Counted from the first letter of the stretch, positions 33,206 through 45,248 are shown. The stretch is 64,000 nucleotides of DNA from Taxillus chinensis (GCA_023512835.1 CM042089.1:16356562-16420561), one strand, 5' to 3'. The notes: a model not told the origin generated them from the letters alone. Program-made: numbers and translations.

Positions 33206-35863
33206 ACATACTCAACCTGGTCTCCAATCCCATCGATCTTTTTATCGATGACATTCTTGAGTATTACCAACGGATTCGCTGCACCACCGATTCCATAACC
33301 TCTCATGTCCGCGGTGAATCCATCATCATCACTCCGGCTGTTCTCCGCGCCGCTCTTCACCTTCCTCTTGGTGAACCACAACGTCCGGATGCCGAACCGA
33401 TGGCGGCTTCTATGGGGTGCACGACCAAAGGGAAGGAATACAAGGTGAAATCCTTCCAGGGTCGCTATCGATGTATGGCGACTATTCTAAGTCGATGCCT
33501 ATTGGCTCGCACATCCGCCCCGAACTCGGTTCCGTACGATCTTCTTCATCGGCCATGTACGGCGTCTTTGAAGGTCTTCCAATGGATTGGGGGATGTTCT
33601 TATTTCGTTTGCTACAAAATGGTCTCAAAAACCATTCCTTGGGCGCATCCTCGCATGGTCTTCCGGCATCTTCGTCCGGACCATTTCGCCCAAGTTGATG
33701 GTGTCTCGTTTCCCTCGGCTCTTTACCTTCGTCATCTTACGCCGGACGGGAGCATGACCGCTCGCCGACCCAATGTCGCACTCCGCGTTCTCCCCGCCCC
33801 CGAACAACAAGGCGGCTCTGTTGGTGACCCCTCCGACGCCCAAGCCCACGAGGTCGCTTCGCACACCGATCCTCCCGGATTCGGTCCGTTGTCGCGCCCT
33901 CCCACTCACGGGCCTCCCAGCCAAGCGTCCGTCTTGAACCGTCCGAGGTTGCGGGGCCCTCTCGCCGCGCGGTGCGTCTAAAGCCGTTTCCTCGGCCCCC
34001 TCTGCCGCCGATGTCCCCACTCCCTCCACATCCGCTATAGCTGCGCGGCGGTTGATACCGCTGTTGCCGTCGCCACCGCGATGTCCCGGCCGCTTCTCCG
34101 GAAGCCCCCTTGCCTCCTCTACCTCAACCCCGAGATTACCTTGACCATCTCTCCGCCGTCACCTTAACGGACCTCTGGCTCCGTTTCGGCCTAGCCCACA
34201 CCTCTTCCATTCCTGACACCGATCTCCGGGTGTTTTACACCCGTAATACCCAATCCCCGGAGACTATGATCATCTGGAATCCGGACCACGGCTTTCTTAC
34301 GCCGGTCGCCATTCCCGATGTGTCGTTCCCTACACCCTCCGGCCCGGCCCTCGCTACCCGAAGTCCCTCTACCGCTAAGGCCGGACCCTCTTCTCCCTGC
34401 CGCCGCGATTCCCGTGGTTGACTTGTCCGGTCAAAGCGGGTCTCTTGCTCCGGATGCCTCCAATGCTCCGGATGCCTCCGACGCTCCGGATGCCCTCGAT
34501 GCTCCGGATGCTCCTCGCTCGCTCGCTACTCCTGCGGACTCCTCCCCACCGCACTCCCGCTCCTGTTCCTACGGGGAATCCTCCAAAGCTCCAGAGTTAG
34601 CACTTGGGCGTGCCTCTTTTGGCACGGTCCACTCCGATCTTGTGCTTTCCGCTCACTGGACCGCCATGCCCACGCTCAAAGCGCCCAAATCTCCGCCATC
34701 GCCGCCAAAGTTGATGCCCTCGGCGCCCAACTACTCTCCGCCGTCAATGACTCCTCCACTTCCATTGAGCAGAAAATGGATCTTGTCGCCACCTCCGTTC
34801 ATTCACTATCTACTTCCTTCGCGGATCCGGCGCATACGATGGCTCGTCCTCCCGTTGCTTCCCGCGATCTCGCCAAACCGGGGAGAAAGTGTCATCCGAT
34901 CCGTCTACTCCTTTCGCCCCACAACCATCTTCCCGGACCGAGAAGCGGCCTGCCACTTCAGGTGCTTCAGGGAGTTCAAATTCCCAAACGAAGCCGCTTC
35001 TCTCAACCAAGCTCCTCTACCGCACCTCGAGCTCCTCCTCCATCCTCCTCATCCGCACTGATACCTTCCTCCCATCCTATGCGGAGTTTGACCCGTCCGA
35101 TGCGGATGGAAGCTTGCGCAAGGCAATGAAAGCCTATGCTGCGTCTTCTCGAGAGAAGATGTCTTTTGAAATGTATCCTTTCTCTCCGGCCGACATTCGG
35201 ACTCTTTGTTCGGAGAAAGGACTCTTTACTACAGAAGACATTGACAACTTCTCGAGGGTCGCTAAGATGGAGATGAGGTCGTTTCCATCTCTTTACGAAG
35301 ATGGGCACTTGTTTGAAGTTCTCGCCATGTTGGAATGAGGGCTATCTTCCCAGTGTGGAGTTAATTCAGACTTACATTGACGGCTCGAGGATAGCAAGCC
35401 ATGGAAAACTCTCTCAACCATCCTCATTCCGTACGGATCATGTCGCCACACTTCATGATGGCCGTCTTCATGATTCGGTCCAAGCGAGATGATTCTCATC
35501 GATTCTCATCAGGTTGTGGAGCACTTCGTTAGGAAGAATCAATGGGAACCTCTCGTGTCTCGACCAATCGAAGCCGTGAAGAAAGCCGGATTATATGAAG
35601 AGTTGGGTATCACACCTTTGCGTTCGACCGAGAAACTCAAGGCGACATTCAGGGGCAAGAAGCAAGTGCCACAACAGCCGGATGGAGATAGCCTGGGAGC
35701 CTTTGTTTGTCATTTCATCAAATCGTTCTTAATCGTGGACAAACATTGGAGCCAACACTCCACCTTTACGATACGGCAGACAATGGAGCTAAAGAGAGAA
35801 GGCAGCAACTATGATCTTCAAGTACAAGAAGCCTTATGTACCTTAGTGAAAAATCTGTATTAA
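33206..35863 (+). pseudogene. SIRE-out ORF2, remainder (extra post-pol ORF)
   Basis: Continues the frame with HILNLVSNPID, VRGESIIITPAVLRAALHLP and KEYKVKSFQGRYRC, a region resembling the 'putative plant transposon protein' domain seen in many plant retroelement third ORFs (tentative). A long Pro/Ser/Ala-rich part follows with an 18-bp tandem (APDASN/D, about 34444-34520). The C-terminal block has EMYPFSPADIRTLCSEKG, and the stop is TAA 35861-35863. Combined with the first piece it would be ~900 residues. I see no clear signal peptide or membrane segment, so calling it an envelope-like protein is not justified from this sequence. Several frameshifts. Confidence 0.7.
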
Positions 35864-35978
35864 GGCTGATTTGTATTTAGTTGCTGATTAATGAAATTGG
35901 TTGTGTTGCGTATTCGTATGATATTCTTTTGCATCGCTTACCTGGATCGGATTACAAAGGGTTTGGGCATATCCATAA

Positions 35979-35989
35979 TTGGGGGAGAT
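35979..35989 (+). other. Polypurine tract of SIRE-out
   Basis: TTGGGGGAGAT immediately before the 3' LTR; primer for plus-strand DNA synthesis. The inner element has the same tract inverted at 21663-21673. Confidence 0.88.
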
Positions 35990-37252
35990 TGTTGGATCAA
36001 ACCCGGAATTTGGATAATGCTTTGATAAAGCCTTATGTAATTTGATCTCGAGATCTTTTATGTTTATTTGATCATTGCAGAAGGTATGTCACTAATCCAA
36101 AGATGCACTCGTGAGAGCAAAGCTAAGGACAGGATACATAATCCTGATCCCGGACAAGAGTTAGTGTCGTCAAACACTTGGTAAATAACCAAGTAACAAA
36201 TACATACGGAATAAGGAACAATCCTACGGACTAAGAACTTAAAGGATAAGTGCGGAGTAAGGAAAATAAGTGCGGAGTAAGGAAAATAGATGCGGAGTAA
36301 AGAAACCAGATGCGGAGTAAGGAATCCGGACTTATTACTCGCCTGGAGTAAGGAACTTACATACGGAGTAAGGAACTTACATGCGGAGTAAGGAACTTAC
36401 ATACGGAGTAAGGAACTTACATGCGGAGTAAGGAACCTACATGCGGAGTAAGGAACTTACATGCGGAGTAAGGAACTTACATACGGAGTAAGGAACTTAC
36501 ATGCGGAGTAAGGAACCTACATGCGGAGTAAGGAACTTACATGCGGAGTAAGGAAGCACTGACACCGGACTAAGGATTCCAAGATCTGAATAGATACGGA
36601 GTAAGCAACCACCGACACGGAGTAAGGTTCCGAGCTTCATTAACTACGGAGTAAGGAAAATTACACCGGACCAAGAAGACATCTGCTCCAACAAAACCGC
36701 ATTTAAAGTTATCGGCTCGTCTTTGTCCCGATGTAAGACGAATGCATTTAGAACAAGAAGAATCTTACACGTGGATCATCCGGATATGTGGACACAACCT
36801 TAATTGTATCTCGGAACTCACAAAGACACTTATACTCTTCAAATCCAAGATCTTGAGCTCCACAATCCGCAGCAGTCAAGGCAGACAGATTACCGAGGGA
36901 TAGTTAGTGCTGAACGCATTCCGGAACTTCAAGTTCCAAGGTTGTCTCTTAGGAATGTTTTGTATAAATATTCATACTTATACTTCATGTATAGGCGTGC
37001 TTAGGTGGGCAAAAATAGAAAAGGAACTTGGCTAGTGTGTGAGTTCATTGTTGTAAACAGAGTGTAAGAGAGTGTTTGCTTCTATTTTGTTGTAATCACC
37101 TTGTGATAATAAAACAAAATACTTCCACTATCCTGGTTATCTTCGCAGATGATTCTATCACTTAAACTAGATAAGTCTTTGTGTCTTGAGAGAAAAGAAA
37201 GAGTTCGAATAAGAGCCTATTCACCCCCCCTTTAGGCTCCAAGGGACCATCA
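35990..37252 (+). repeat. 3' LTR of SIRE-out
   Basis: 1263 bp, TGTTGGATCAAACCC to GGGACCATCA, TATA box 36963-36970, eleven regular 20-bp units as in the 5' LTR. Followed by the TSD TGTTC. Confidence 0.93.
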
Positions 37253-38221
37253 TGTTCATTAATACTTCATGACCAATAGTTATGCTTAGAAAGGATAGAC
37301 TAGCGCAGTTCTGGAAGTTATCTTTAAAAATTTATAACTTTGTTCATGTAACTCCAAACAACTTGATATTTTTACTACATGCTCCAAACTTAGTTATATA
37401 TCTTTGGATAAAATTTTAGCCTCATTACATCATCCCATTAGGAGAAAAAATTTTAAACAATGCACAAAGGTCTAGTAGCACGCCTAGAATTTTTAGTCTT
37501 ACTTCAAAACCCAATAACATTTTGATATACAAGTCCAATAGACTTGAAATTGGTCTTAAAATGTAGATAATTAATTTAATGAAGAATCTAGAAAGGTATA
37601 GTCAAAATAATAGGTCATGCACCCATGTGACTTTTGTGACCAAAAGAACCTTCAAAGTCAAACAAATCCAAAAAATTCAAAAATGGGGGAAATAAAGGGG
37701 CCACGTGGTAGATAATAATGGAATAAGAATCAAATGATTTGAAAAGGAGAAAATTAGGGAAGAAAATAAAGTATTAAGGATAAAAGTTTCACCTACTACA
37801 CTTACCACCTACCACTATCCTTGCCCTATATAAGGAGTGTTTTGCCTCTCCTCTTAATGCACAAGTCCCTCAAGCCATACCACGAAATTTCCTCTAAAAA
37901 CACTCCCTTAATCCCCCTTAACACCCCAAATACTCTACTCAAACCCTCTTTTGTTTTTGGTACTTACCAAGCGTCGAAGTTTTACGAAAGGTAATACTTA
38001 AGATTTTGAAGTTTTGAAGTTGCTTATTATTTATTATGTAAATCTATATGGTTAGTTTTATCACCTCATATATACTATATTCATGGTTGGTTTTACCACC
38101 TCTTATAGATTATTTACATGGTTGGTTTTAGCACCTCACATATGTTATTAATAAGGTTAGTTATACCATATCATATGTATTTATTACTATACGGTTGGCA
38201 TTGTCACCTATAAATATATAC

Positions 38222-38689
38222 TATAACAGCCCAAGTTCTCTGTAGCACAATATTGTCCAATTCAGGGCCCAAGCCCAATCCCCGATTTTGTTCTTGGCAG
38301 TGCCACACAGGCACCCCAAAAGACCTCGTGCCAGGAGAGGTCTCCATGCCCTCTTAAGAGGCACGCTTCGTTCTCCTCCCCAGCTGATATGGGACTTGTA
38401 AAGTCCTCAGACTTTACAATCCACCCCCTTATGAGGCCTACACCCCCGTGGGACTATGGCACACCGACCCGGCCCCTAGCTCTGATACCATCTGTAACAG
38501 CCCAAGTCCCCCGTAGCACGATATTGTCCAGTTTAGGGCCCAAGCCCAATCTCCGGTTTTATTCTTGGCAGTGCCACACAGGCACCCCAAAAGGCCTCAT
38601 GCCAGGAGAGGTCTCCACGCCCTCTTAAGAGACACGCTTCGTTCTCCTCCCCAGCCGATGTGGGATTTGTAAAGTCTTTAGACTCTACA
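38222..38689 (-). mobile_element. Tiny TRIM, minus orientation
   Basis: LTRs 38222-38418 and 38493-38689 (197 bp each; plus-strand start TATAACAGCCC / TGTAACAGCCC, end ...TTTACA / ...CTACA). They flank a ~74-bp interior with a perfect PBS TGGTATCAGAGCT (38490-38478) and a purine tract AAGGGGGTGGA. No coding capacity; would need enzymes supplied in trans. Confidence 0.85.
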
Positions 38690-38692
38690 AGA

Positions 38693-39149
38693 TGTAATGT
38701 CCCACATCGGCTAGGGAGGAGAACGAAGCAGGTTACTTAGGTAGCTGTGGATACCTCTCTTGGCATGAGGCCTTTTGGGGTGCCAGTGGGCACTTCCAAG
38801 AACAAAACCATGAGGGGCCCCGGCTAGTGAGCTGATGAGTGACCCAAAGCGGACAATATCGTGCTACGGGGGCTGGGTTATTACAAATGGTATTAGAGCC
38901 AAGGCCCGGGTTGGTGTGTTAGTGAGGACGCTGGGCTCTCCAAAGGGGAGTGGATGTAATGTCCCACATCGGCTGGGGAGGAGAATGAAGCAGGCTACTT
39001 AGGTGGCTATGGATACTTCTCCTGGCATGAGGCCTTTTGGGGTTCCAGTGGGCACTGCCAAGAACAAAATCATGAGGGGGCCCGGCTAGTGAGCCGATAA
39101 GTGACCCAAAGCGGACAATATCGTGTTACGAGTGGGCTGAGCTATTACG
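38693..39149 (+). mobile_element. Tiny TRIM, plus orientation, head-to-head with the previous one
   Basis: LTRs 38693-38885 and 38955-39149 start TGTAATGTCCCACATCGG and share the same family sequence as the inverted neighbour. The ~69-bp interior has PBS TGGTATTAGAGCC (38888-38900) and PPT CAAAGGGGAGTGGA. The last LTR base is G instead of A. Only three bases (AGA) separate it from the inverted TRIM. Confidence 0.85.
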
Positions 39150-41139
39150 TATACATACATAATTATTTTAGTTATGGTATTAGAATGGAAAGATAAAAAA
39201 AATATTAATTTAATGTTTTGATTTTCAAGGTTTAGGACGCGGAGAACGACAAGCGGATCGTAAGGGGTTTTCTTTTCTTCATTCTCACTTTTCTCTTCCT
39301 CTTTATCTTGTTTTATTTGAAATTATTATTGTAAGAGTTTTATATTTCTTATTCTTCTATTTCCATTTTATTATTGAGAACATTAGCCTCTTTTTAATCT
39401 CTCTCTTGATAATCTATGCTATTTATTGGGGTAGATAACTATTTTGATATTCGTGGTTATCCTTGTTAACATTGAATGTTTTATTGAAATTCTATGATAT
39501 GCCTCATGTTATGTATGTTAAAGTTGTTATAACCTCTTATGTTTGGACAAAGTAAGTTTATGATGGGTGGTTCTAGAAAGACCTCTAGCTGATAATATGT
39601 TATATTATGATATGATATCTAGGTAGTTAACCTGGATCATGATGTTATGATACGATGTCCAAACATAATCTTCCATGTTATGATTCCCTTGTGAAATGTT
39701 GATCACGTATAATGTGCAAACGTTATGAACTTTTTTATGGTATTTCTTATGTTTAATATCTTTATGATTTTCCTTGCCCACTTATGTTTACCCTTTCTGG
39801 GCTATTTGAGCTCACCCTTTTTATGATTTCTTTTCTAACCCCAGGTAATTAAAGGAATGGAGAAACTAGGATTAGGAGTCGAGAAGTGCTTGGAAATAAA
39901 GTTGTGTGGAATTTTAAAGATTTATTAAGTTTGATTGCTTATGTGCTTGTTATGTAATAATGGGTTAAAAACACAGTCTCTAAACCCCTAACCTTAAAGA
40001 TCCTGGATTCAAATTTGTAATAATGAATGGTATGTTTGATGAAATAGTTAAAAGTTTGAAAATTATATCAAACTTGTATATTTAAATTCCGCTAACGCAC
40101 CCGATTTGGAGGTTCGAAATTTGGGGGCGTTACAGGTTAAAGCATAGACGGTGTGCAACGAAAGGCTCCAAACAGTTTGTGTCGGAGAATGGATAGAGCC
40201 CCTTTAGAGTTCAGACGTGCCGACCCACTTGAGTGCGGAGAACATGCCACTAGTCAAGGACTTGACGTTGAAAAAGGAATTTGCCCATCCTTACACAAAC
40301 TGGTTGAGAACTGGAGCTGTTCTCCTGATGAGCCCAAGGAAGGGCAAAATCAGTTTACGTGTGCTTCAACCCTCAAAGGCTAAACTTAGCGGATCGAGTA
40401 AAGGAAAGTTAAGTGCCACGATGGGTTGATAGACACAGGAATTCTGCCCCTATAACAAGTAGTATTAGAGTCGAACCGGCCCGTATCTTAAAGACTCCCT
40501 AAGCACTCTCGTGAGCAGCATGCACTACAAGAAAGCAAGCCTTTGGTAAGACATAAGATGTGTTACCATAGGATATCGTAACACTTTTTGGGGTGTTAGG
40601 TCTGCTTGGCTTATGAAAAGTCCCCCACCTTTCAATAACACTTTTTTGTGTATTACAATTTTATGTTACGGTAGATTATACAGTAACACATATCATGCAC
40701 CAAAAAGGCTTACGGTAAATGACAGAGAAATATAGCAAGCCTTCTTAGATGCTTATAATTATTGGTTGCAATTTCATAAATACAATTACAGTTCAAAAAC
40801 TACCAATATTCAAAAAGAAACAAACCATCAAAAATATTATTAATATATTTCCACACTGAGAAATAGTATTTTAAAGTGTTACATTCCAAAATAACCGTGT
40901 TCAAAATATCTTAGAACATCACTCTCTTACAAACCATAATATAAAATACAAAATGTCCCAAAACAAAACCCCTAATGTCATCTTTATTCCACGCCAGAAC
41001 AAATTATCACAACTCCATCATTCTGCAAGAAAAAAACCAATAATAAGTCTACAAGTATTATTATATATCAATATCATTAACATAAATATAAGAAATAACA
41101 AATTTATTAAAAAGAGTATCCTAAAAACAAGTTAAAAAA

Positions 41140-41703
41140 AGTCAAAAGGCAGCCACCATACTACGAAAGACCCTTTGGAAAATTTTAGTACATGAAAAGT
41201 GACAAAAGTAGCATACATAAACATTTTTAAACTTGCTCGAGGGATTCTTATGCAAATAAATGCAACAATCAACACTATATGATCTTTCAAGAAGTTTTGA
41301 AGAAGGCCATTCATTTTCTGCGCACTAATAAAAAATATTGAACTTAACAACAGAAATTTGAGACACTTACAACCATTCCCAGAACTAAAAAAAATTCTTT
41401 GACAGAGTAGGCAGCCTCGTATATGACTTGGAGCCATTTCAGCTATGTACAATGGTATAACATGCATTGTGTATAAGAAAAAGGAAATAACAGCTTTCAC
41501 TTCATGTGTTCAAAATTTTGAAGCCTTTGAACTTTCCATGTTAATGCTAGAATCCATAGAAAAAAAATAATATCTATTACTGCTCCAATACCTATGCCAT
41601 ATACAAAACACTTAACCACCACAACAACCAAATCAGATCCAGCTGCTATTACAATTGCTCCACACTGAGATAGAAGGGAGTAGCGACAATTAACTCTCTT
41701 CTT
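41140..41703 (-). pseudogene. Captured exons of a sugar transporter (vacuolar glucose / xylose-H+ symporter-like)
   Basis: Three minus-strand coding blocks in the right order for a major-facilitator sugar porter. (1) From 41702 after an ...ACAG acceptor: GRRRELIVA, then a membrane segment ending VYGIGIGA (one-base shift inside). (2) About 41466-41370: PLYIAEMAPSHIRG followed, one base out of frame, by KEFFLVLGMV and a GTAAGT donor. (3) About 41215-41145: MYATFVTF and VVWWLP. These match the post-TM2 GRR loop, the TM4-loop signature and the TM6 region of the VGT1/XYL-like family. Introns are retained, so capture was at DNA level. Only ~100 codons are present, with frameshifts, so no transporter can be made. 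Confidence 0.75.
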
Positions 41704-43944
41704 CTTCCTGTAATTATCAAGACTTCAATAACATGGCACATATATATATATATATATATACTTACTTATGAAAATATTATCACAATAGTAAAAAGTCAGA
41801 AACTAATTATAACATTAAGAGCAACAACATGATTAAGATGTTTTGTAAGAACAGGGCACCCGATTAATGAACTTAAAGAATAATCCTCTACAAAGAGGGA
41901 AACAATAAATCTGGGCAATTAAATACCTTGCTTGCATTAGCTAAGTAGCCACGCATTTTACTGAATTCCTTCTCGTCAATCGCTAAAAGCAAATTTATAG
42001 CACCTTGAACACAAACCAACAAATAATTTTAAAAAAACTATAAGAGAAAAAAAAAAAGAAACTAAGCAACAGTGATTGGACAAGATTAAAATTTCAAGTC
42101 TATAGAAAATAATTTCTAAAAGTATAAACACAATGTAAAAAAATCTATAACATATTCATTTGACCAAAAACAATTATTGAAGGAATCAAAGAAAATAGTG
42201 CAAGGTAAAATTTTCAGGTAGTGTACAACAAGGGCATGGCCTAAAAGATCAAAAAGGTTTGCTACCAATGGTGAAATAATCCAAGAAATGAGAGGCAGCA
42301 GAGAGCATACCACAAATATTTGTCAGGAGCACTTATAAATACATGGTTACCTTGAAAGCAATGATCTCATATAGTTTGGTGGCAAACAAAAGATACCGAT
42401 ATCTTTTATTGAAGGACACGCTCTGATCATAACAACACATAATAGACAAAAAGAATTAGGAAATGTTGACGATGTTAAGAATTTGCAATGAAATGTTAGC
42501 AAGCGTAAAAAAAATGTACAAATGAAAGCATAATTTTGCAGGAACTAAATAGGCATACAAAACAGAAACATAGAAACCACAAAGAAAATAAATAGGAAAC
42601 CTACTCAAAGGATGACATAATTGATGCATGAAAACTAAGTAAAGCAAACATGAAAAAAGAATCGATCTAGGGAGACCAGAGGAATTGGGACAGACTGAGT
42701 GTTGCTGCTCTAATCCAACATTGTATGTTAACTGCCTGAGCCTTATCAAATGCTGCATAGTTTTTAAGAATATCAATATATAAGCACAAAAAGAAACCAA
42801 CCATTAAAAATTATAGTTACTCATGATTGATATAAGCAAGAGCCAAAGTGAACCCAAAGTTGAATGCCAATATGAATCCAACTAATGTTGCTGCTCCAAT
42901 CCAAAACCAATATGAATTTGAAGAGAACCCATGAGATGTAATGATTATGATTCCTATGATTTATGTAGTATTTGGAACAACCTTGACACATAAATGAAAT
43001 TTATAAAAATAGAAACACAAAAAACCCCAAGAAATAATATTCATTTCATCAAGGGGCCAAAAGTAATATACAAACATAATTCATCCCATGTTCACCTCAC
43101 TTAATCCAATTCATTTCCATTTGTTCTTGTATTTTTACAACAATCCAGAAAATCAATTTATTGTTATTTTTATGTAAAACATAGAAAGGAATTTTTATAT
43201 CCAATGTCCCATGTCTTTACCCACAAAAATTTGGACCAAACATTTACCAAAGCTCCAACACAGAAAATAGGGCATCATAAAAAAAATCAATCACTTTTAT
43301 TAAAAATATATAAGTAAATATATATACACATACATGCCATTAATGAAAATGAATTTGCAATGTTCACACATGAAAATCACATTAAATGAAAATAATTATA
43401 GTGGCCACACAGAAACAAAATAAAACAAAAAACAAAAACACAGAGATCTGCAGATAGGAATAGCCAAGATACTATAAAATCCAAAATCAGATGAATGCAT
43501 ATCCAAAATCAAGTATTGTATAGAAAAAAAAACAAAAAGGAATAGATCATAGGAAACTCAGTGACGAAAGTCATATATAAGGGAAATAAAGAGATCTAGT
43601 AATATATGTGGGTAAACACGTAAGATAAAACTACTTTAACCTGCCTACATTTTGAACAAAGCGTGTGTTTGTGTGTGTGTGTGTGTATATAAGTAAAATA
43701 GTAGTGACAAAAAACATGAACTGAAATAGAAAATGAAAGAGTCAGAGGGAGGGGTGGCTTACGCAAATGAGTCGGACTACTAGGTCAGCTTGGTATCCTA
43801 CTGTAACGCGTGGGGGAACCTAGTAGACCATATTAGCCGACTGATCAGCATGCTTAGCAATCAAGCCTAATGGGTTAGAAGACGAGGTATGGGTAGTAGA
43901 TACGCAAGATGAAATTAGCAAAGGTGAAGAACCATACTTACCTG

Positions 43945-44271
43945 ACAGATCCGTAACTGTATACACCAGATGAGAGACATGGAGCCAAGCACCATCCCTG
44001 GTAGTGCTAATAGGCCTTTCCACAAGAAGGGAGACACCCCATTCCGTGCCACCACGGCAGACGAACCACCGAGGCTGGAAAGGCTGGGAACACCGTTGCC
44101 CGTAGCCTGTTGATGCAAAGGAGGCGAGGTTTGTCGAGGAGGAGCCAGATCCATAGGGCTTGAAGAATTCACCCCTAACAGACTAAAGATCCCATCGTTG
44201 GAAGGTGAGGACGAGTAGTCGCCAAGGCACCACCAAGGGGGGAAGGCCGCCGCTGTCCCAAGGCCCTCCAT
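43945..44271 (-). pseudogene. Captured 5' exon of an unrecognised gene
   Basis: An open minus-strand frame from ATG 44271 (MEGLGTAAAFPPWWCLGDYS) that is Ser/Pro/Gly-rich and ends at CAG followed by GTAAGTATGG, a consensus 5' splice site. A GC-richer base composition than its surroundings and an upstream (GA)n tract like a plant 5' leader suggest a captured promoter-proximal exon. I do not recognise the protein. It may or may not belong to the sugar-transporter fragment further along. Confidence 0.45.
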
Positions 44272-44537
44272 CGCAGGAAGCGACCAATAGAACCCTAGTA
44301 CAGATTAAGTCTTCTCTTCGAGCTACAGAAGACAGGTGATAACCCTAAAGCCCAAAAAGCCCCAGCGCGAGAGAGAAAAGACAAAAATAAGGATGGTTGT
44401 ACTCGCCCAAGAAACTTAAAGCCAAAATCATCCAGATTGAAGACATGCTCTTCTCCTCCAAGTTACTCCACTTAAACTTCAACATTTAGACCTGTCTAGT
44501 GATTTGAGAAAGAAGAAGCACAGAATTCACGAAAATT

Positions 44538-44602
<65 letters not shown>

Positions 44603-45106
44603 ATGGATGCAAGGATGGCGACCTTGCAGTAACGGAGAGATTTCCTAGGGTTCATCGATGAATGAGAGAGAGTACGCGCTTTTTTTGGGATATCTAAATA
44701 TTAAAGAGATTTCTTCATGTCAATCTGTTGGTAACACTTAATATTTCACCAAAAATATCCCGCTCACAAAAGATATCCCGCGCAAATCAATCCAAGTTGC
44801 CGCCCCGATTTTTGTTTAATACCGTAACACTTTTTCAATAATTTTATTATTTGATGTTATTGTAGGCTAGATTTCTTGTAGTGATGATCACACAGTGGGA
44901 GCTCACAGAGGTGAGTCGACTGGTAGGGTCTTGCACGTATTCGCATCTATAGAGTTGGAGTATCCTAGAGTGTGATATAGAGTTGGGCAAGGTGGGTGAA
45001 AGAGCACGTCGAAAGGTCTTGGAAACCTCTTATCCATTGGACATTGGGCGAGCTGGGAACATCTTGCTGAAGGTGTTGCAGCCTGTAGGAAAGCGATGTC
45101 GAACCA

Positions 45107-45176
45107 GATGTCATTGGGCGAGTAGGGGGCATCAAAGTAAAGATGTCATTGGGCGAGTAGGGGGCATCAAAGTAAA
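45107..45176 (+). repeat. 35-bp tandem duplication inside the TRIM internal region
   Basis: Two identical 35-bp units (45107-45141 and 45142-45176) beginning GATGTCATTGGGCGAG. The other internal copy (around 11600-11660) has only one divergent version, so this arose after the TRIM duplicated. Confidence 0.9.
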
Positions 45177-45248
45177 GATGTCATAGCCTGCGGGGAAGCG
45201 ATGTTAACAATCGCAATGAGGGCATTGTGAAGATTAGGTGGAGGAGAA

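Larger units (their letters stand above)
12165..37252 (+). mobile_element. Outer SIRE/Maximus-like Copia retrotransposon (SIRE-out)
   Basis: Order: 5' LTR 12165-13417, PBS, gag, pol, long spacer, additional ORF2 (starts 20284), PPT 35979-35989, 3' LTR 35990-37252. The 5-bp duplication TGTTC flanks it (12160-12164 and 37253-37257). Without the inner element it is about 12.3 kb, within the range of plant SIRE elements, which characteristically carry an extra ORF after pol. Both LTRs hold the same number of 20-bp repeats (11). It is defective: pol lacks ~0.55 kb between integrase and RT relative to the inner copy, all frames carry small indels, and ORF2 is split at 20398. Confidence 0.93.
11809..40134 (+). 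repeat. Solo Gypsy-like LTR (GCGT-LTR copy 2), split by later insertions
   Basis: Begins TGTACGATC at 11809 and ends GGGGGCGTTACA at 40134. It is flanked by the 5-bp duplication GGTTA (11804-11808 and 40135-40139). Subtracting the SIRE nest and the TRIM pair leaves about 2.3 kb, close to the copies at 53856 and 59787. A TATA-like CTATATAAGG lies near 37827, and a 3' segment resembles the other copies (CTGGGCTATTTGAGCTCACCC before a TAACCCCAGGTAA). No PBS, PPT or internal domain accompanies it, so it is a solo LTR left by LTR-LTR recombination. Confidence 0.82.
40523..44883. mobile_element. Non-autonomous CACTA (EnSpm) transposon carrying gene fragments
   Basis: Terminal inverted repeats CACTACAAGAAA are perfect over 12 bp at both ends, with a 3-bp target duplication ATG (40520-40522 and 44884-44886). 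The other TRIM internal copy (11390-11400) shows the empty site. Subterminal GTAACAC/GTGTTAC motifs recur near both ends (e.g. 40588, 44823). No transposase. The interior includes exon-like pieces of host genes on the minus strand, making this a Pack-CACTA type element (4.36 kb). A 55-bp (GA)n run lies at 44545-44599. Confidence 0.9.

Noticed and set aside
20284..35863. Calling ORF2 an envelope protein
   Set aside because: Position alone suggests it; I see no signal peptide, transmembrane segment or known envelope-like motif.
38693..39149. Assigning the tiny TRIMs to Cassandra
   Set aside because: Cassandra LTRs carry a 5S rRNA-derived promoter segment; I do not see one in these LTRs.
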